DNA of 64,000 nt from Bin5 sp965232575 (GCA_965232575.1 CBDDPZ010000008.1:1364001-1428000), one strand, 5' to 3'. Counted from the stretch's first letter, positions 48,062-56,885 are shown. A program made the numbers and translations. Notes: generated from the letters alone by a model not told the origin.

Positions 48062-49646
48062 ATGTTGAAAAGGAATCAGGTTAAGTTAGCTCTGACTGTG
48101 CTAGGCGCCTGGTTGATACTGGCAGCCGTGATGGCTGTCCTTCCCTCCCTTTCTTCGCTCCGCTCCGGGACACTGAATTTGCGCTGAGCCCCGGCAACAG
48201 CAACGACACCGATCCACGAAGGGACGCGAAGAACGGCAAAAGCAAAGCCAGGGAGGGGGGAGGCGTCAAACAGTACAAGAGAGCAGTCGGGCCGTCGGCG
48301 GACTGCGCGTGAAGAGCAGCCAACCTGGTGAACTGGAAATCACGTGGGATGCTCCTGCCGACACGCCTCTCGATTATCGACTCACCTGGGCGCGGGTGGG
48401 CGAGAACTTTCCGACCCGGCGCGACGAACCCGGGAACGCTTATCCAACGCTCCCTTCCTACGTGATCACAGGTCTGGACCAGGGCGAGCGATACTAGGTG
48501 CGAGTACGCGCCCGCTACGAAGGTTCCGAAAGTGACTGGAGTGCCCCTGTTGAAATCATGGTCGCATCCTCTTCCATTGCACCGACAGCATCTTCAACGG
48601 CGCCCACGCCGATACCTTCCCCCGTCGCCACGCCAACTGCTTCACCGAAACCCACCGCGACAACTGCACTCTCAACCGCTCAGGCGTCAGCGCCGTCGCA
48701 GGGCAATGCGCTGCCGGGCCCCATTTCAGAAAGAGATGCCTTGGTCGCCGTCTACCATGCCACCGGCGGCGCGAACTGGGCCCAGGACAGCAACTGGTTG
48801 ACCGATGAGCCACTCGGGTCCTGGCGAGGCGTAACCACCGACAAAAATGGCCGCGTGATTGAACTGGATCTGAACAGGAACGTGCTGAGCGGGTCGATTC
48901 CAGCCGAGTTGGGAAGCCTCCCGAACCTGAGAATTCTGCGCATGTCTGGCAACAACCTGGAGGGTCCGATTCCGGCTGAACTGGGAAATCTCACTGCTCT
49001 CACAAATCTTGAGTTGGACGATAACAACCTCATTGGGTCGATCCCCGCTGAATTGGGCACACTCTCAAGTCTGGCATGGCTGGATTTGTCAGAGAACGAC
49101 TTGAGCGGCCCCATCCCGACCGAGTTCAGCAAGCTGACTGGTCTGACCGTGTTTGCCCTGTCAGACAACGGCCTGACGGGGGTATTCCCCTGGTGGCTGA
49201 AGGAGCTCGATGACCTGCTGATTCTTCACCTTTCAGGCAACCATTTCTCCGGCTGTATGCCTTCAGATCTGCTGAGCATATGGATCGAAGATCTCAGCAG
49301 CACTCATCTGCCAACCTGTAGAGAGGCGCTGATCACCTTCTACTTTGCCACTGGCGGGTCGCAGTGGGAGCGCAGTACGAATTGGCGGGATTCCGACACA
49401 TCCGTCGTGCAATGGTACGGTATTACGACGGACGACGTCGGACGGGTTACGGCGCTCGATCTTTCCGAAAATAGGTTGGTCGGCACGCTCCCGGCGTGAA
49501 TGGGCGTTCTCATCCATCTGGAAACACTGGATCTTTCGGGCAACGAGCTTGTCGGGTCGATTCCACCCGAACTCGGCGACCTTGCCAACCTGCGGGAAAT
49601 CGAGAACAATGACCTCGATAGCCTTGGCCTGAGTTTCTGCCGCTAG
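48062..49646 (+). pseudogene. secreted FN3-LRR protein, interrupted
   Basis: Broken gene in several pieces. ATG 48062 starts a 41-residue signal-peptide-like frame (ALTVLGAWLILAAVMAVLP) that stops at 48187 inside a repeat insertion. After the repeat, another frame encodes an FN3 domain (VGGLRVKSSQPGELEITWDA to LDQGERY), a TAG at 48495, then in the same frame VRVRARYEGSESDWSAP, a Ser/Thr/Pro linker, and at least five plant-type LRR units (LRILRMSGNNLEGPIPAELG and so on). A TGA at 49497 interrupts the last repeats before the final TAG at 49644. Two in-frame stops plus an insertion argue for decay; read errors remain possible. Likely ancestral role: cell-surface adhesion. Confidence 0.8.
48178..48270. 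repeat. mosaic repeat inserted in the FN3-LRR gene
   Basis: Begins TTTGCGCTGAGCCCCGGCAA, contains GATCCACGAAGGGACGCGAA and GAACGGCAAAAGCAAAG, ends GAGGCGTCAAA. It follows the signal peptide directly and breaks the frame. Its interior closely matches the compound island at 45428. Confidence 0.75.
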
Positions 49647-49661
49647 GGCCCTCCCGCTGTC

Positions 49662-49753
49662 TGAACTGTGATTTCCGGGATTCAGGGAATGAACTGTGAT
49701 TAACGGCAACACCTGGGCGAGCGCAGTTGCTTTTAATCCCCCAAAATCACAGT
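49662..49753. repeat. 3'-associated hairpin repeat, CTGTGATT...GGGATT type
   Basis: GAACTGTGATTTCCGGGATT, GAACTGTGATTAACGGCAAC, then GCAGTTGCTTTTAATCCCCC and AAAATCACAGTT. It begins 16 bases after the FN3-LRR gene end. Confidence 0.78.
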
Positions 49754-49832
49754 TATAATTGAATGACATCGCAGCGCATCAATCCCCTGGCTGTCAGAAG
49801 CTAATGATTCGTCCATGCAATAGGAGATTTCC

Positions 49833-50582
49833 ATGAAAGCGCTAAACTCTGGTCGCCTATCTGTACTGTTGCTGTGTGCGGCAGTTGCCTTTTCCTTTTT
49901 CTACGCTGCTTCTGCGATCACCCCGTCATTTGCCAGCGAAGGAGACGGCCACGCCCACGAGAATGAAGCTCCCACTCTTGAATCTCTGGCCGAGCGAATC
50001 GCCGCTCTTGAAGCCCGCCTGGCCGAACTTGAAACGACAGAGGACGAGATGGCCGCACAGAAATTCGCTTATCCCGTCTTTGACGCCGTCTCCGCAGCCT
50101 ATCTTCTCGACAAGGTCGACATCCACGCGTTGCATAGGCGCCTGAAAGACGGCGACGGCATCATGCCGGGCGACGCCGGACAGATCAAATATCTCGTGCC
50201 CCTCCTTACAGCTGTCGACTGGCCGCAAGAACTGGACGAAGAGGCGGAGGCGCTGGCCGAAACACTCACAGAGCTCACAGCGGCACTTGCCGATGACGAT
50301 TTGGAGAGCGCCGTACCCCTTGCCTCGGCCGCGCACGAAGAGCAACACCACTTTTCCGGCAGCGTCGCCGACTGGTTTGCCTGCTTGCTCGTGCCCGAGG
50401 AAGAGATGGAAGCGGAGGATCAGGAAGAATCCGAGAGCACCCATGACGACCACAGTCATGGCCATGACGACAACGAAACGAGCGACGATAACGGTGGCCA
50501 GGAAAGCGGAAACGACAACTGCGTTCAAGTTGAATCCAATGAAACACAAGACGACGGACACAGTCACAGCCACGGAGGCTAG
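49833..50582 (+). CDS. secreted His/Asp-rich protein of a copper cluster
   Basis: 249 residues, ATG 49833 with GGAG upstream. A signal peptide (LSVLLLCAAVAFSFFYAASA) precedes a His-containing stretch (EGDGHAHENE), a coiled-coil-like segment (LAERIAALEARLAELETTED) and a helical domain of about 120 residues containing HEEQHHFSG. A disordered tail rich in Asp, Glu and His follows (THDDHSHGHDDNE; GHSHSHGG at the end). The His clusters suggest metal binding outside the membrane. It lies 3 bases before a CopC gene, so a role in copper or zinc buffering is likely. Not a recognised family. Confidence 0.75.
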   Translation: MKALNSGRLSVLLLCAAVAFSFFYAASAITPSFASEGDGHAHENEAPTLESLAERIAALEARLAELETTEDEMAAQKFAYPVFDAVSAAYLLDKVDIHALHRRLKDGDGIMPGDAGQIKYLVPLLTAVDWPQELDEEAEALAETLTELTAALADDDLESAVPLASAAHEEQHHFSGSVADWFACLLVPEEEMEAEDQEESESTHDDHSHGHDDNETSDDNGGQESGNDNCVQVESNETQDDGHSHSHGG

Positions 50583-50585
50583 CCC

Positions 50586-51275
50586 GTGATCGCGACCCAA
50601 CTGCGTAGATGTATAGCCAAACTGCTATGGGGAGCGGTGTTACTGGCCGTTATCCACTTTCCACTATCCACTGCCGTCTTGGCCCATGCCGACTACGATC
50701 GTTCCGTGCCCTCCGCTGACGAAGTCGTTTCCCAGGCGCCGCAGCAGGTGCAGGTCTGGTTCACCCAGGAGCTCTTTCGCCGTGAAGGCCAAAACAGCCT
50801 TGAAGTTTACGGCCCCGATGACCAGAGGGTTGATCAGGACGACGCCGCCATCGACGATGACGACCGCACGCTGATGACCGTCTCGCTGCAATCGGCCCTG
50901 GCTGACGGCGTTTACACGGTTCGCTGGCGCACTCTGTCCGCAGACGACGGCGATGAGGCCGAGGGCGAATTTCAGTTCACCATCCAGGCTGACGAGCCAG
51001 GGGCGGAGGCTACACCAACAGCCGCGCCAACAAAAGCGGCGGAGAATGTCCAACCATCCCCCACGAGCACAACACCGGTGGAGAGCACGGAGCCTCAATC
51101 GACGCCCCCCGCCTCCGCCCCAGCTTCAGAGGGCCCGGAGATTCCGTGCCTGGGCAGTACTGCGCCGGTAATGTTGCTTCTCGGCGCCTTTCTCTTGGCC
51201 CGAAACCGTAGAAGGCTGAGCGGGCGCCAGAAGGGCAGGGGCGAGGAACCCCTAACCCCTTGGGATCTACATTAG
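50586..51275 (+). CDS. CopC-domain copper-binding protein with C-terminal anchor
   Basis: 229 residues, GTG 50586, three bases after the preceding gene. The signal peptide is followed by AHADYDRSVPSADEVVSQAP, in which the N-terminal His after cleavage is a copper ligand in CopC proteins. The beta-sandwich ends about residue 125 (TVRWRTLSADDGDEAEGEF). A Pro/Thr/Ala linker and a TM (VMLLLGAFLLARNRRRL) anchor it. Part of the signal peptide (VIHFPLSTA) is encoded by a CCACTATCCACTG-type repeat, and the last codons by an AGGGGCGAGG repeat. Probably works with the CopCD fusion downstream in copper acquisition or tolerance. Confidence 0.85.
   Translation: MIATQLRRCIAKLLWGAVLLAVIHFPLSTAVLAHADYDRSVPSADEVVSQAPQQVQVWFTQELFRREGQNSLEVYGPDDQRVDQDDAAIDDDDRTLMTVSLQSALADGVYTVRWRTLSADDGDEAEGEFQFTIQADEPGAEATPTAAPTKAAENVQPSPTSTTPVESTEPQSTPPASAPASEGPEIPCLGSTAPVMLLLGAFLLARNRRRLSGRQKGRGEEPLTPWDLH
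50639..50675 (+). repeat. CCACTATCCACTG-type repeat inside a signal peptide
   Basis: GTTACTGGCCGTTATCCACT followed by TTCCACTATCCACTGCC matches the right arm of the hairpin at 43684. It is translated as part of the CopC protein's hydrophobic leader. Confidence 0.55.
51233..51262. repeat. short AGGGGCGAGG/ACCCCTAACCCC repeat at a gene end
   Basis: AGGGCAGGGGCGAGGAACCC then CTAACCCCTT: a reduced member of the hairpin type seen at 36941 and 40745, within the last codons of the CopC gene. Confidence 0.5.
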
Positions 51276-51282
51276 CTGCACG

Positions 51283-53670
51283 ATGTCGAAGGTTCCCTGG
51301 TATGGCGCGGCCAAGCCAATAGGGGCGGCCGTCCTGAAGATTTGCGCTGAGCCGACTGCATCCGCCGCGCCTTGGCGAAGCGCAAATAAAGCAGTGGGCC
51401 TGCTGTTGGCGTGTTTCGCCGCGGCAATGGCCCTGCCGCTATCTCCTCGCGCCGCCCAGGCCCACGCGCTGCTCATACGCGCCGACCCCCAGCCGAACGC
51501 AGAACTCATGCAGCCTCCCGAAGCCATCCGGTTCTGGTTCAGCGAACCGCTGGAAGGGGCCTTCACCGGCGCCCGCATCCTCAACGCCGCCGGAGTCGAA
51601 ATTCCAACCGGCGCGCCGCAAATCGACCCCGCAGATCCTACCCACCTGACCCTGCCGCTGGAGAGCATCGAGCCGGGCGTCTACACCGTCGTCTGGCAGA
51701 CTCTCTCCAGCGTGGACGGCCATGAGTGGGTCGGCTCTTTCCCCCTTACAATCCTGAATCCCGACGGCTCACGTCCTGCTGGCGACGCCGTGGAGGTTAC
51801 TGTCAACCGTCAGCAAGGACTTCCGCCCCTCACCGATTCCTTCCTTCGCTGGATCTCGCTACTCGGCGCAGCACTGCTTGCTGGGCCGTTGTCGGTGCGC
51901 TGGCTAATGGGGCAGTTTGCGCTGAGCCGACGCCATCTGCCGGCCCTTGGCGAAGCGTCAAATTCGGGAGCGGATAACCACCTTTGCGCTGAGCCGACGC
52001 CATCTGCCGGCCCTTGGCGAAGCGTCAAACACGAAAATCCTGTAGACAGGCTGATCAACGCAACCTCAATCGCCGGTGTAGCGCTCCTGATCGCCTCCGG
52101 TTGGCTGCAATTCCTCTTCCAGTCGTTGCGCCTCGGCGGAGTAAGTGATTTCCCGGAACTCCTGCTCGCCACCCGTCCAGGCCGACTCCTGCTGATTCGG
52201 CAGACGCTGTTGGCAGCCGTCGTCCCCCTCCTTTCCCCCAATGTTTGCGCTGAGCCGACGCCATCTGTCGGCCCTTGGCGAAGCGCAAATCGGGCCAAAA
52301 TTTTCTTCCGCCGGTCCATTCCATCCGGCTTGGCCCCCCGTCTGTGGTCTGTTTCCTTCGTGCTCCATACTTGGCTGATCGGGTTTGCGTTGGGCGGCAC
52401 GCTGATCTACGGCCCGAACCTGTGGATCTTCGTAGCCGCGATCATATTCGTGAGCAGCGCTTGGTCCAAGCTGCTTTTCGGCGGCGAACAAACGTGGCGC
52501 AGGGTCTTCCTCCAGCGTACCTGGGCCACCCTGCTGACGGCAGCGGCACTGTTTACCTATGCTGCAACCAGCCATGCCGCTGCCGCCTCCGGCAGCGGTT
52601 GGGCCGTCGCCGCTGACTTCGCCCATCTTGTTGCCGCAGCGGTCTGGGCGGGCGGTCTCATCTTTCTGGCGCTCCTGCTGCTGCAGTTGCTTTGCGCTTC
52701 GCCGACGCCATCCTCGGCCCTTGGCGAAGCGCAAATGATCCTCCTGTTGAAGCGCTACGCACTAAGCGCACAGATTGCAGTATTCGTCCTGGCCCTGACC
52801 GGACTTTTCAGCAGTTTCGTGCAGCTGCCGAACGCTGGCAGCCTCTTCGCTACCACCTATGGGCGGGTCCTCCTCATCAAACTAATGATTGTTGCCGCCA
52901 TCCTCACGCTCGCCTACTTCAACAATCGTGCAGTACAGCGCGCGGAAGATACCGTCGCGCACCAATCCAAACTTGGTCGCTTCACGCGCCGGGTGGCGGT
53001 GGAGTCTGGCATGGCTGCCGTGCTGTTCATTTCAGTAGCGGTACTTGTGCAGACGCCCACGCCTGACCTTCCACCACAGTCAGCGCCCGTGGCGCCCTCG
53101 TTGCCATTCAACGAAATGGCCTACGAGGGCGACTTGGCCATTCATCTCCAGGTCTCTCCAAATCGGGTCGGTCACAATCGCTACTGGGTTCATCTTTCCC
53201 ATCCGGATTCTTCCGACATCGGTGAGGTCCAACTGGTGCGTCTTTTCTTCTCCCACGAATCAGGGAAAATGGGGCAGGCGCGCCTCGATCTGGCCGACTT
53301 GGGCGAGGGCACCTTCGCCGCGGAAGGCGCTTTCCTCAACCGCGATGGCGAATGGAATCTGTCTGTATACGTGCGCCGCAGAGGCATGAACGACGTATTG
53401 GCGGAAATCGCCGTCCCCGTCCCGTCAGCCGAGTCCGTGCAACAGACCTCCCGCTCTCCCTGGCGCAACCCGGTTCCGCGTCTGCCCGCAGAAACATTGG
53501 TCGGCGCGCTGCTGATCGCCTTGTCGACTGTCCCACTGTTGTGGCGGCGTCAACTACTGCGCGCCAGCCGTCCGCTCTACATCGTCTTGGCAATGGGCGC
53601 CCTCTTCTTCCTCCTCAGCGGCGGGCTGCTTGTCCTGACCGCCCTAACACCAGTTTTTAGTAGCCAGTAG
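51283..53670 (+). CDS. CopC-CopD fusion copper transporter (YcnJ-like) carrying five in-frame palindromic elements
   Basis: 795 residues. After a leader (VGLLLACFAAAMALPL) comes a CopC domain (AHALLIRADPQPNAELMQPP) to about residue 160, then the CopD-type membrane domain with about eight TMs, and a soluble C-terminal domain before a last TM. Five palindromic elements are translated in frame: residues about 20-35, 211-227, 233-249, 320-336 and 469-485. They are read as CAEPTPSAGPWRS or FALSRRHLPALGEA type peptides and always lie outside predicted TM segments. The stop codon and last residues (VFSSQ) come from a hairpin repeat. Imports or exports copper together with the CopC neighbour. It may still be functional because the insertions fall in loops. 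Confidence 0.85.
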   Translation: MSKVPWYGAAKPIGAAVLKICAEPTASAAPWRSANKAVGLLLACFAAAMALPLSPRAAQAHALLIRADPQPNAELMQPPEAIRFWFSEPLEGAFTGARILNAAGVEIPTGAPQIDPADPTHLTLPLESIEPGVYTVVWQTLSSVDGHEWVGSFPLTILNPDGSRPAGDAVEVTVNRQQGLPPLTDSFLRWISLLGAALLAGPLSVRWLMGQFALSRRHLPALGEASNSGADNHLCAEPTPSAGPWRSVKHENPVDRLINATSIAGVALLIASGWLQFLFQSLRLGGVSDFPELLLATRPGRLLLIRQTLLAAVVPLLSPNVCAEPTPSVGPWRSANRAKIFFRRSIPSGLAPRLWSVSFVLHTWLIGFALGGTLIYGPNLWIFVAAIIFVSSAWSKLLFGGEQTWRRVFLQRTWATLLTAAALFTYAATSHAAAASGSGWAVAADFAHLVAAAVWAGGLIFLALLLLQLLCASPTPSSALGEAQMILLLKRYALSAQIAVFVLALTGLFSSFVQLPNAGSLFATTYGRVLLIKLMIVAAILTLAYFNNRAVQRAEDTVAHQSKLGRFTRRVAVESGMAAVLFISVAVLVQTPTPDLPPQSAPVAPSLPFNEMAYEGDLAIHLQVSPNRVGHNRYWVHLSHPDSSDIGEVQLVRLFFSHESGKMGQARLDLADLGEGTFAAEGAFLNRDGEWNLSVYVRRRGMNDVLAEIAVPVPSAESVQQTSRSPWRNPVPRLPAETLVGALLIALSTVPLLWRRQLLRASRPLYIVLAMGALFFLLSGGLLVLTALTPVFSSQ
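51341..51386 (+). repeat. 46-bp palindromic element, copy 6 (in CopCD, N-terminus)
   Basis: Begins TTTGCGCTGAGCCGACTGC, ends CCTTGGCGAAGCGCAAA. Read as ICAEPTASAAPWRSANK before the signal peptide's hydrophobic core. Confidence 0.9.
51916..51962 (+). repeat. 47-bp palindromic element, copy 7 (in CopCD)
   Basis: Consensus left end and interior; right end GAAGCGTCAAA has one extra T. Read as FALSRRHLPALGEASN after the first TM of the CopD part. Confidence 0.92.
51983..52029 (+). repeat. 47-bp palindromic element, copy 8 (in CopCD)
   Basis: Identical to copy 7 including GCGTCAAA, 20 bases further on. Read in a different frame (LCAEPTPSAGPWRSVK), so the 20-base spacer shifts phase. The pair looks like a local duplication. 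Confidence 0.92.
52244..52289 (+). repeat. 46-bp palindromic element, copy 9 (in CopCD)
   Basis: Consensus except CATCTGTCGGCCC. Read as VCAEPTPSVGPWRSANR in the loop between TMs near residues 310 and 345. Confidence 0.92.
52691..52735 (+). repeat. 45-bp palindromic element, copy 10 (in CopCD)
   Basis: Variant TTTGCGCTTCGCCGACGCC, interior CATCCTCGG, right end CCCTTGGCGAAGCGCAAA. Read as LCASPTPSSALGEAQ between two TMs; here the left terminus is a closer inverse of the right. Confidence 0.85.
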
Positions 53671-53726
53671 CCAGTTTTTAGTGAACGGCAACGGCAGCCA
53701 GCCACTAAAAATTAAAAACTGCAGTT
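53651..53726. repeat. 3'-associated hairpin repeat, CAGTTTTTAG type
   Basis: Left arm CAGTTTTTAGTAGCCAGTAG (holding the CopCD stop), apex GAACGGCAACGGCAG, right arm CCACTAAAAATTAAAAACTG. About 210 bases upstream of clpB. Confidence 0.82.
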
Positions 53727-53839
53727 GACCCGCTTACCCCATCCCCTCTACTCGCTCAAGAGTGGTCTCAGCGTTTCCACCGGAATCGCATATCTTTTTC
53801 TTACACTCTGCAAACGCGCCTGTGATGAACGCAGATTAT

Positions 53840-53851
53840 ACTGAATTCAGT
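53840..53851. promoter_or_regulatory. 12-bp palindrome overlapping a -10-like TATACT upstream of clpB
   Basis: ACTGAATTCAGT is a perfect palindrome; TATACT at 53837-53842 overlaps it. It could be an operator for clpB heat-shock control. No CIRCE element and no clear -35 are present. Confidence 0.3.
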
Positions 53852-53933
53852 AAACGCACGGCCAGCGCCGGTCAGGAGAGAATCCTGCTGTGCCGGCTGA
53901 GGATTACAGATGGAAACGTAAAAGGAGAGATTT

Positions 53934-56555
53934 ATGAGATTCGATCGCCTGACCGAGAAGGCAAGTGAAGCAATTATCGAGGCCCAAAACGAGGCCAGGG
54001 AATACAAACATGCCAGCATCGAGCCGGAGCATCTCCTGCTCGCGCTGCTGCGCCAGCAGGGTGGCGTCGTACCTGCCGTTATCGATCGCATGGGGGGAGA
54101 CAGGGAAAACCTTCAGGCCGGCCTGGAACAGCGCCTTGCCGCCAAATCTCGCGTCAGCGGCGGTGCAATGGAAATGCGAATGGGGCGAGAACTGGCACAG
54201 CTTCTGGAAGAAGCTGAGACCATCGCCGTCAACATGAAGGACGAATATACATCCACCGAGCATCTCCTCATGGCGATGGCCTCGGCCCGCACCGGTGAAG
54301 TCCGTCAACTGTTGGAACGCCACGGCGTCGACTATAATGGCATCATGCAGGGCCTGGCCGTCGTGCGCGGCAGCCAGCGCGTCACCAGCCAGACCCCTGA
54401 AGCCCAGTATGAAGCCCTCGTAAAGTACGGCCGCGACCTGACTGCCGAAGCGGACAAAGGTAATCTGGACCCCATCATCGGCCGGGATCAGGAAATCCGC
54501 CGCGTCGTGCAGATCCTTAGCCGGCGCACCAAAAACAACCCCGTGCTGATCGGCGAGCCGGGCGTCGGCAAGACCGCCATCGCCGAAGGCTTGGCACAGC
54601 GCATCGTCAATGGCGACGTACCGACAACGCTCAAGAACAAGCGGTTAGTTGCTTTGGACCTGGGCGCGCTTGTGGCCGGGGCCAAGTATCGCGGCGAATT
54701 CGAGGAGCGGCTCAAGGCCGTTCTCAACGAAATCCGGGACGCCGAAGGCGATATCCTCCTGTTCATCGACGAGATGCATACCCTCGTAGGAGCGGGCGCG
54801 GCCGAGGGTTCGATGGACGCCTCCAATATGCTCAAGCCAATGCTGGCCCGCGGCGAGCTCCATGCCATCGGCGCCACCACCCTCGATGAATACCGCAAAC
54901 ATATCGAGAAGGATGCCGCCCTCGAACGCCGGTTCCAGCCTGTCTTCGTCGGCGAACCCTCTGTGGAGGACACGGTCTCGATCCTGCGCGGGCTCAAGGA
55001 ACGCTACGAAGTCCATCACGGCGTTCGCGTGACCGACAGCGCCGTCATCGCGGCCGCGCAGCTCAGCCACCGCTACATCAGCGACCGTCAACTGCCCGAC
55101 AAGGCTATCGATCTGGTCGACGAGGCGGCCAGCAGACTGCGCATGCAGATCGACTCCAAACCCAAGAAGCTGGACGAGCTCGAACGCCAGGTGATGCAGT
55201 TGGAGATCGAACGCGAAGCCCTGCGTAAGGAGTCCGACGAGGCCAGCAAACAGCGCCTCGATGCGCTCGAAAAAGAGCTGGCTGATCTGCAGGAAAACAG
55301 CGCTGAACTCTCCATCCGCTGGCAGGCCGAACGGTCCGCAATCCAGGCGTTGCGTACGCTGAAGGAGGAAAGCGAGCAACTGCGCACCGATATCGAACAG
55401 GCCGAACGGGACTATGATCTGCAGCGGGCTGCGGAACTGCGCTACGGGCGCATGAACGAGCTGCAGCAGCAATTGGACGCGGCTGCTGAAAATGTAGCCG
55501 CCATCCAAGCCGGAGGCGCGCTCCTGAAGGAGGAGGTCGACGACGATGAAATCGCCGCCGTTGTCAGCGAATGGACCGGCATCCCGGTTAACAAGCTGAT
55601 GGAAGGAGAACGCGAACGGATCGTGCGCATGGACGCAGAGCTGCACAACCGTGTGGTCGGCCAGGAACAGGCCGTCACCGCCGTCGCCGCCGCGATTCGC
55701 CGCAGCCGGGCCGGTCTCCAGGACTCCAACCGTCCCATCGGCAGTTTCATCTTCCTCGGCCCCACCGGTGTCGGCAAGACCGAACTGGCGCGCGCCTTGG
55801 CCGAATATCTCTTCGATGATGAACACAACCTGGTTCGCATTGACATGAGCGAATACCAGGAGCGGCATACCGTCGCCCGCCTGCTCGGCGCCCCGCCCGG
55901 CTACGTCGGCTACGACGAAGGCGGCCAACTGACCGAGGCCGTGCGCCGCCGCCCCTACTCGGTCATTCTATTCGATGAGATCGAGAAGGCCCACGTTGAG
56001 GTGTTCAATGTGTTGTTGCAGGTTCTGGACGACGGCCGTCTGACCGATGGGCAGGGGCGCACCGTCGACTTCCGCAACACCGTAATCATTATGACCAGCA
56101 ATGTCGGCAGCCAGTACATCCTGGACGTCGCCGGGCTTGATGAAGAGGTAGAGCGCCGCGTAATGACCGCCATGCGCCAGCAGTTCCGGCCGGAGTTTCT
56201 CAACCGGGTCGATGAGATCGTCATCTTCCACAGTCTGTCGGCTAATCACCTGGAGGGCATTGCCGAAATCCAGCTGGAACGGCTGTGCGCTCTGCTGGCC
56301 GACCGCGACATTACGCTCGAACTGACCGACGAGGCCAAAGCCTTGATCGTACAGGACGGCTACGACCCGGCCTACGGCGCGCGTCCCCTCAAGCGCACCA
56401 TCCAGCGCATTGTGGCTAACCCGCTGGCGTTGGAAATCCTCGATGGACGTGTGGGGAGCGGCGATCATGTCAACGCCGCTGAACAGAACGGACAGATCGC
56501 CTTTTCCGTAGCGGCTGCTTCTGATTTGGCGCCCTCCGTCCCCGTCAACAGCTAG
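53934..56555 (+). CDS. clpB: ATP-dependent disaggregase ClpB
   Basis: 873 residues, ATG 53934 with AAAGGAG upstream. N-domain (two Clp repeats, residues about 1-145), NBD1 with Walker A GEPGVGKTA (207-215) and LLFIDEMHTLVGAG, and the M-domain coiled coil about 400-530 that distinguishes ClpB from ClpA/C. NBD2 has GPTGVGKTE near 608, FDEIEKAH and the sensor-2 segment GARPLKR. With DnaK it rescues heat-denatured aggregates; cytoplasmic hexamer. The C-terminal 35 residues after LEILDGRVGSGD are non-conserved. It stands alone, flanked by repeat-rich gaps; the upstream 200 bases may carry heat-shock regulation. Confidence 0.97.
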   Translation: MRFDRLTEKASEAIIEAQNEAREYKHASIEPEHLLLALLRQQGGVVPAVIDRMGGDRENLQAGLEQRLAAKSRVSGGAMEMRMGRELAQLLEEAETIAVNMKDEYTSTEHLLMAMASARTGEVRQLLERHGVDYNGIMQGLAVVRGSQRVTSQTPEAQYEALVKYGRDLTAEADKGNLDPIIGRDQEIRRVVQILSRRTKNNPVLIGEPGVGKTAIAEGLAQRIVNGDVPTTLKNKRLVALDLGALVAGAKYRGEFEERLKAVLNEIRDAEGDILLFIDEMHTLVGAGAAEGSMDASNMLKPMLARGELHAIGATTLDEYRKHIEKDAALERRFQPVFVGEPSVEDTVSILRGLKERYEVHHGVRVTDSAVIAAAQLSHRYISDRQLPDKAIDLVDEAASRLRMQIDSKPKKLDELERQVMQLEIEREALRKESDEASKQRLDALEKELADLQENSAELSIRWQAERSAIQALRTLKEESEQLRTDIEQAERDYDLQRAAELRYGRMNELQQQLDAAAENVAAIQAGGALLKEEVDDDEIAAVVSEWTGIPVNKLMEGERERIVRMDAELHNRVVGQEQAVTAVAAAIRRSRAGLQDSNRPIGSFIFLGPTGVGKTELARALAEYLFDDEHNLVRIDMSEYQERHTVARLLGAPPGYVGYDEGGQLTEAVRRRPYSVILFDEIEKAHVEVFNVLLQVLDDGRLTDGQGRTVDFRNTVIIMTSNVGSQYILDVAGLDEEVERRVMTAMRQQFRPEFLNRVDEIVIFHSLSANHLEGIAEIQLERLCALLADRDITLELTDEAKALIVQDGYDPAYGARPLKRTIQRIVANPLALEILDGRVGSGDHVNAAEQNGQIAFSVAAASDLAPSVPVNS

Positions 56556-56619
56556 GGCTCGTTGACGGGTGTCAGAACAGCTTTGTCAGAACAGCGATTC
56601 ACGGGAGCAAAGCGCGGCT

Positions 56620-56699
56620 GATCCACGAAGGGCCGCGCCGTCACGCCAAAACCGGGGGAACACCAGGGGCGCGGCAGGGAAACCCCAGAAGTTCCCCGG
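56620..56699. repeat. mosaic repeat with GATCCACGAAG and CAGGGAAACCCC modules
   Basis: GATCCACGAAGGGCCGCGCC and CAGGGAAACCCCAGAAGTTC link this stretch to the islands at 8977, 45428 and 48178 and to the stem-loop at 45712. Confidence 0.5.
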
Positions 56700-56839
56700 C
56701 ATCTCCCCGGCCCGAAGGGCCGCACACTGCAGCGGGCGTACGCTTCTATCGGTTGCGCGGCCGTCGAGAATCAGGTACAATTCCCCCATATCTTACGCCT
56801 TACGACCGCCAGGTTGCCGGGGCAGCCGGAAACACCTGT

Positions 56840-56885
56840 TTTGCGCTGAGCCGACGCCATCTGCCGGCCCTTGGCGAAGCGCAAA
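56840..56885 (+). repeat. 46-bp palindromic element, copy 11
   Basis: Exact consensus. In the desaturase leader, same orientation as the gene, ending 28 bases before ATG 56914. Confidence 0.93.

Noticed and set aside
48495..49499. Reassignment of TAG or TGA as a sense codon
   Set aside because: Both codons end several clearly intact genes here (for example TAG at 1100, 11041 and 56555; TGA at 1488), so recoding is not supported.
53737..53933. CIRCE/HrcA operator before clpB
   Set aside because: No TTAGCACTC-N9-GAGTGCTAA match; only a TTACACTCT fragment and an unrelated palindrome.
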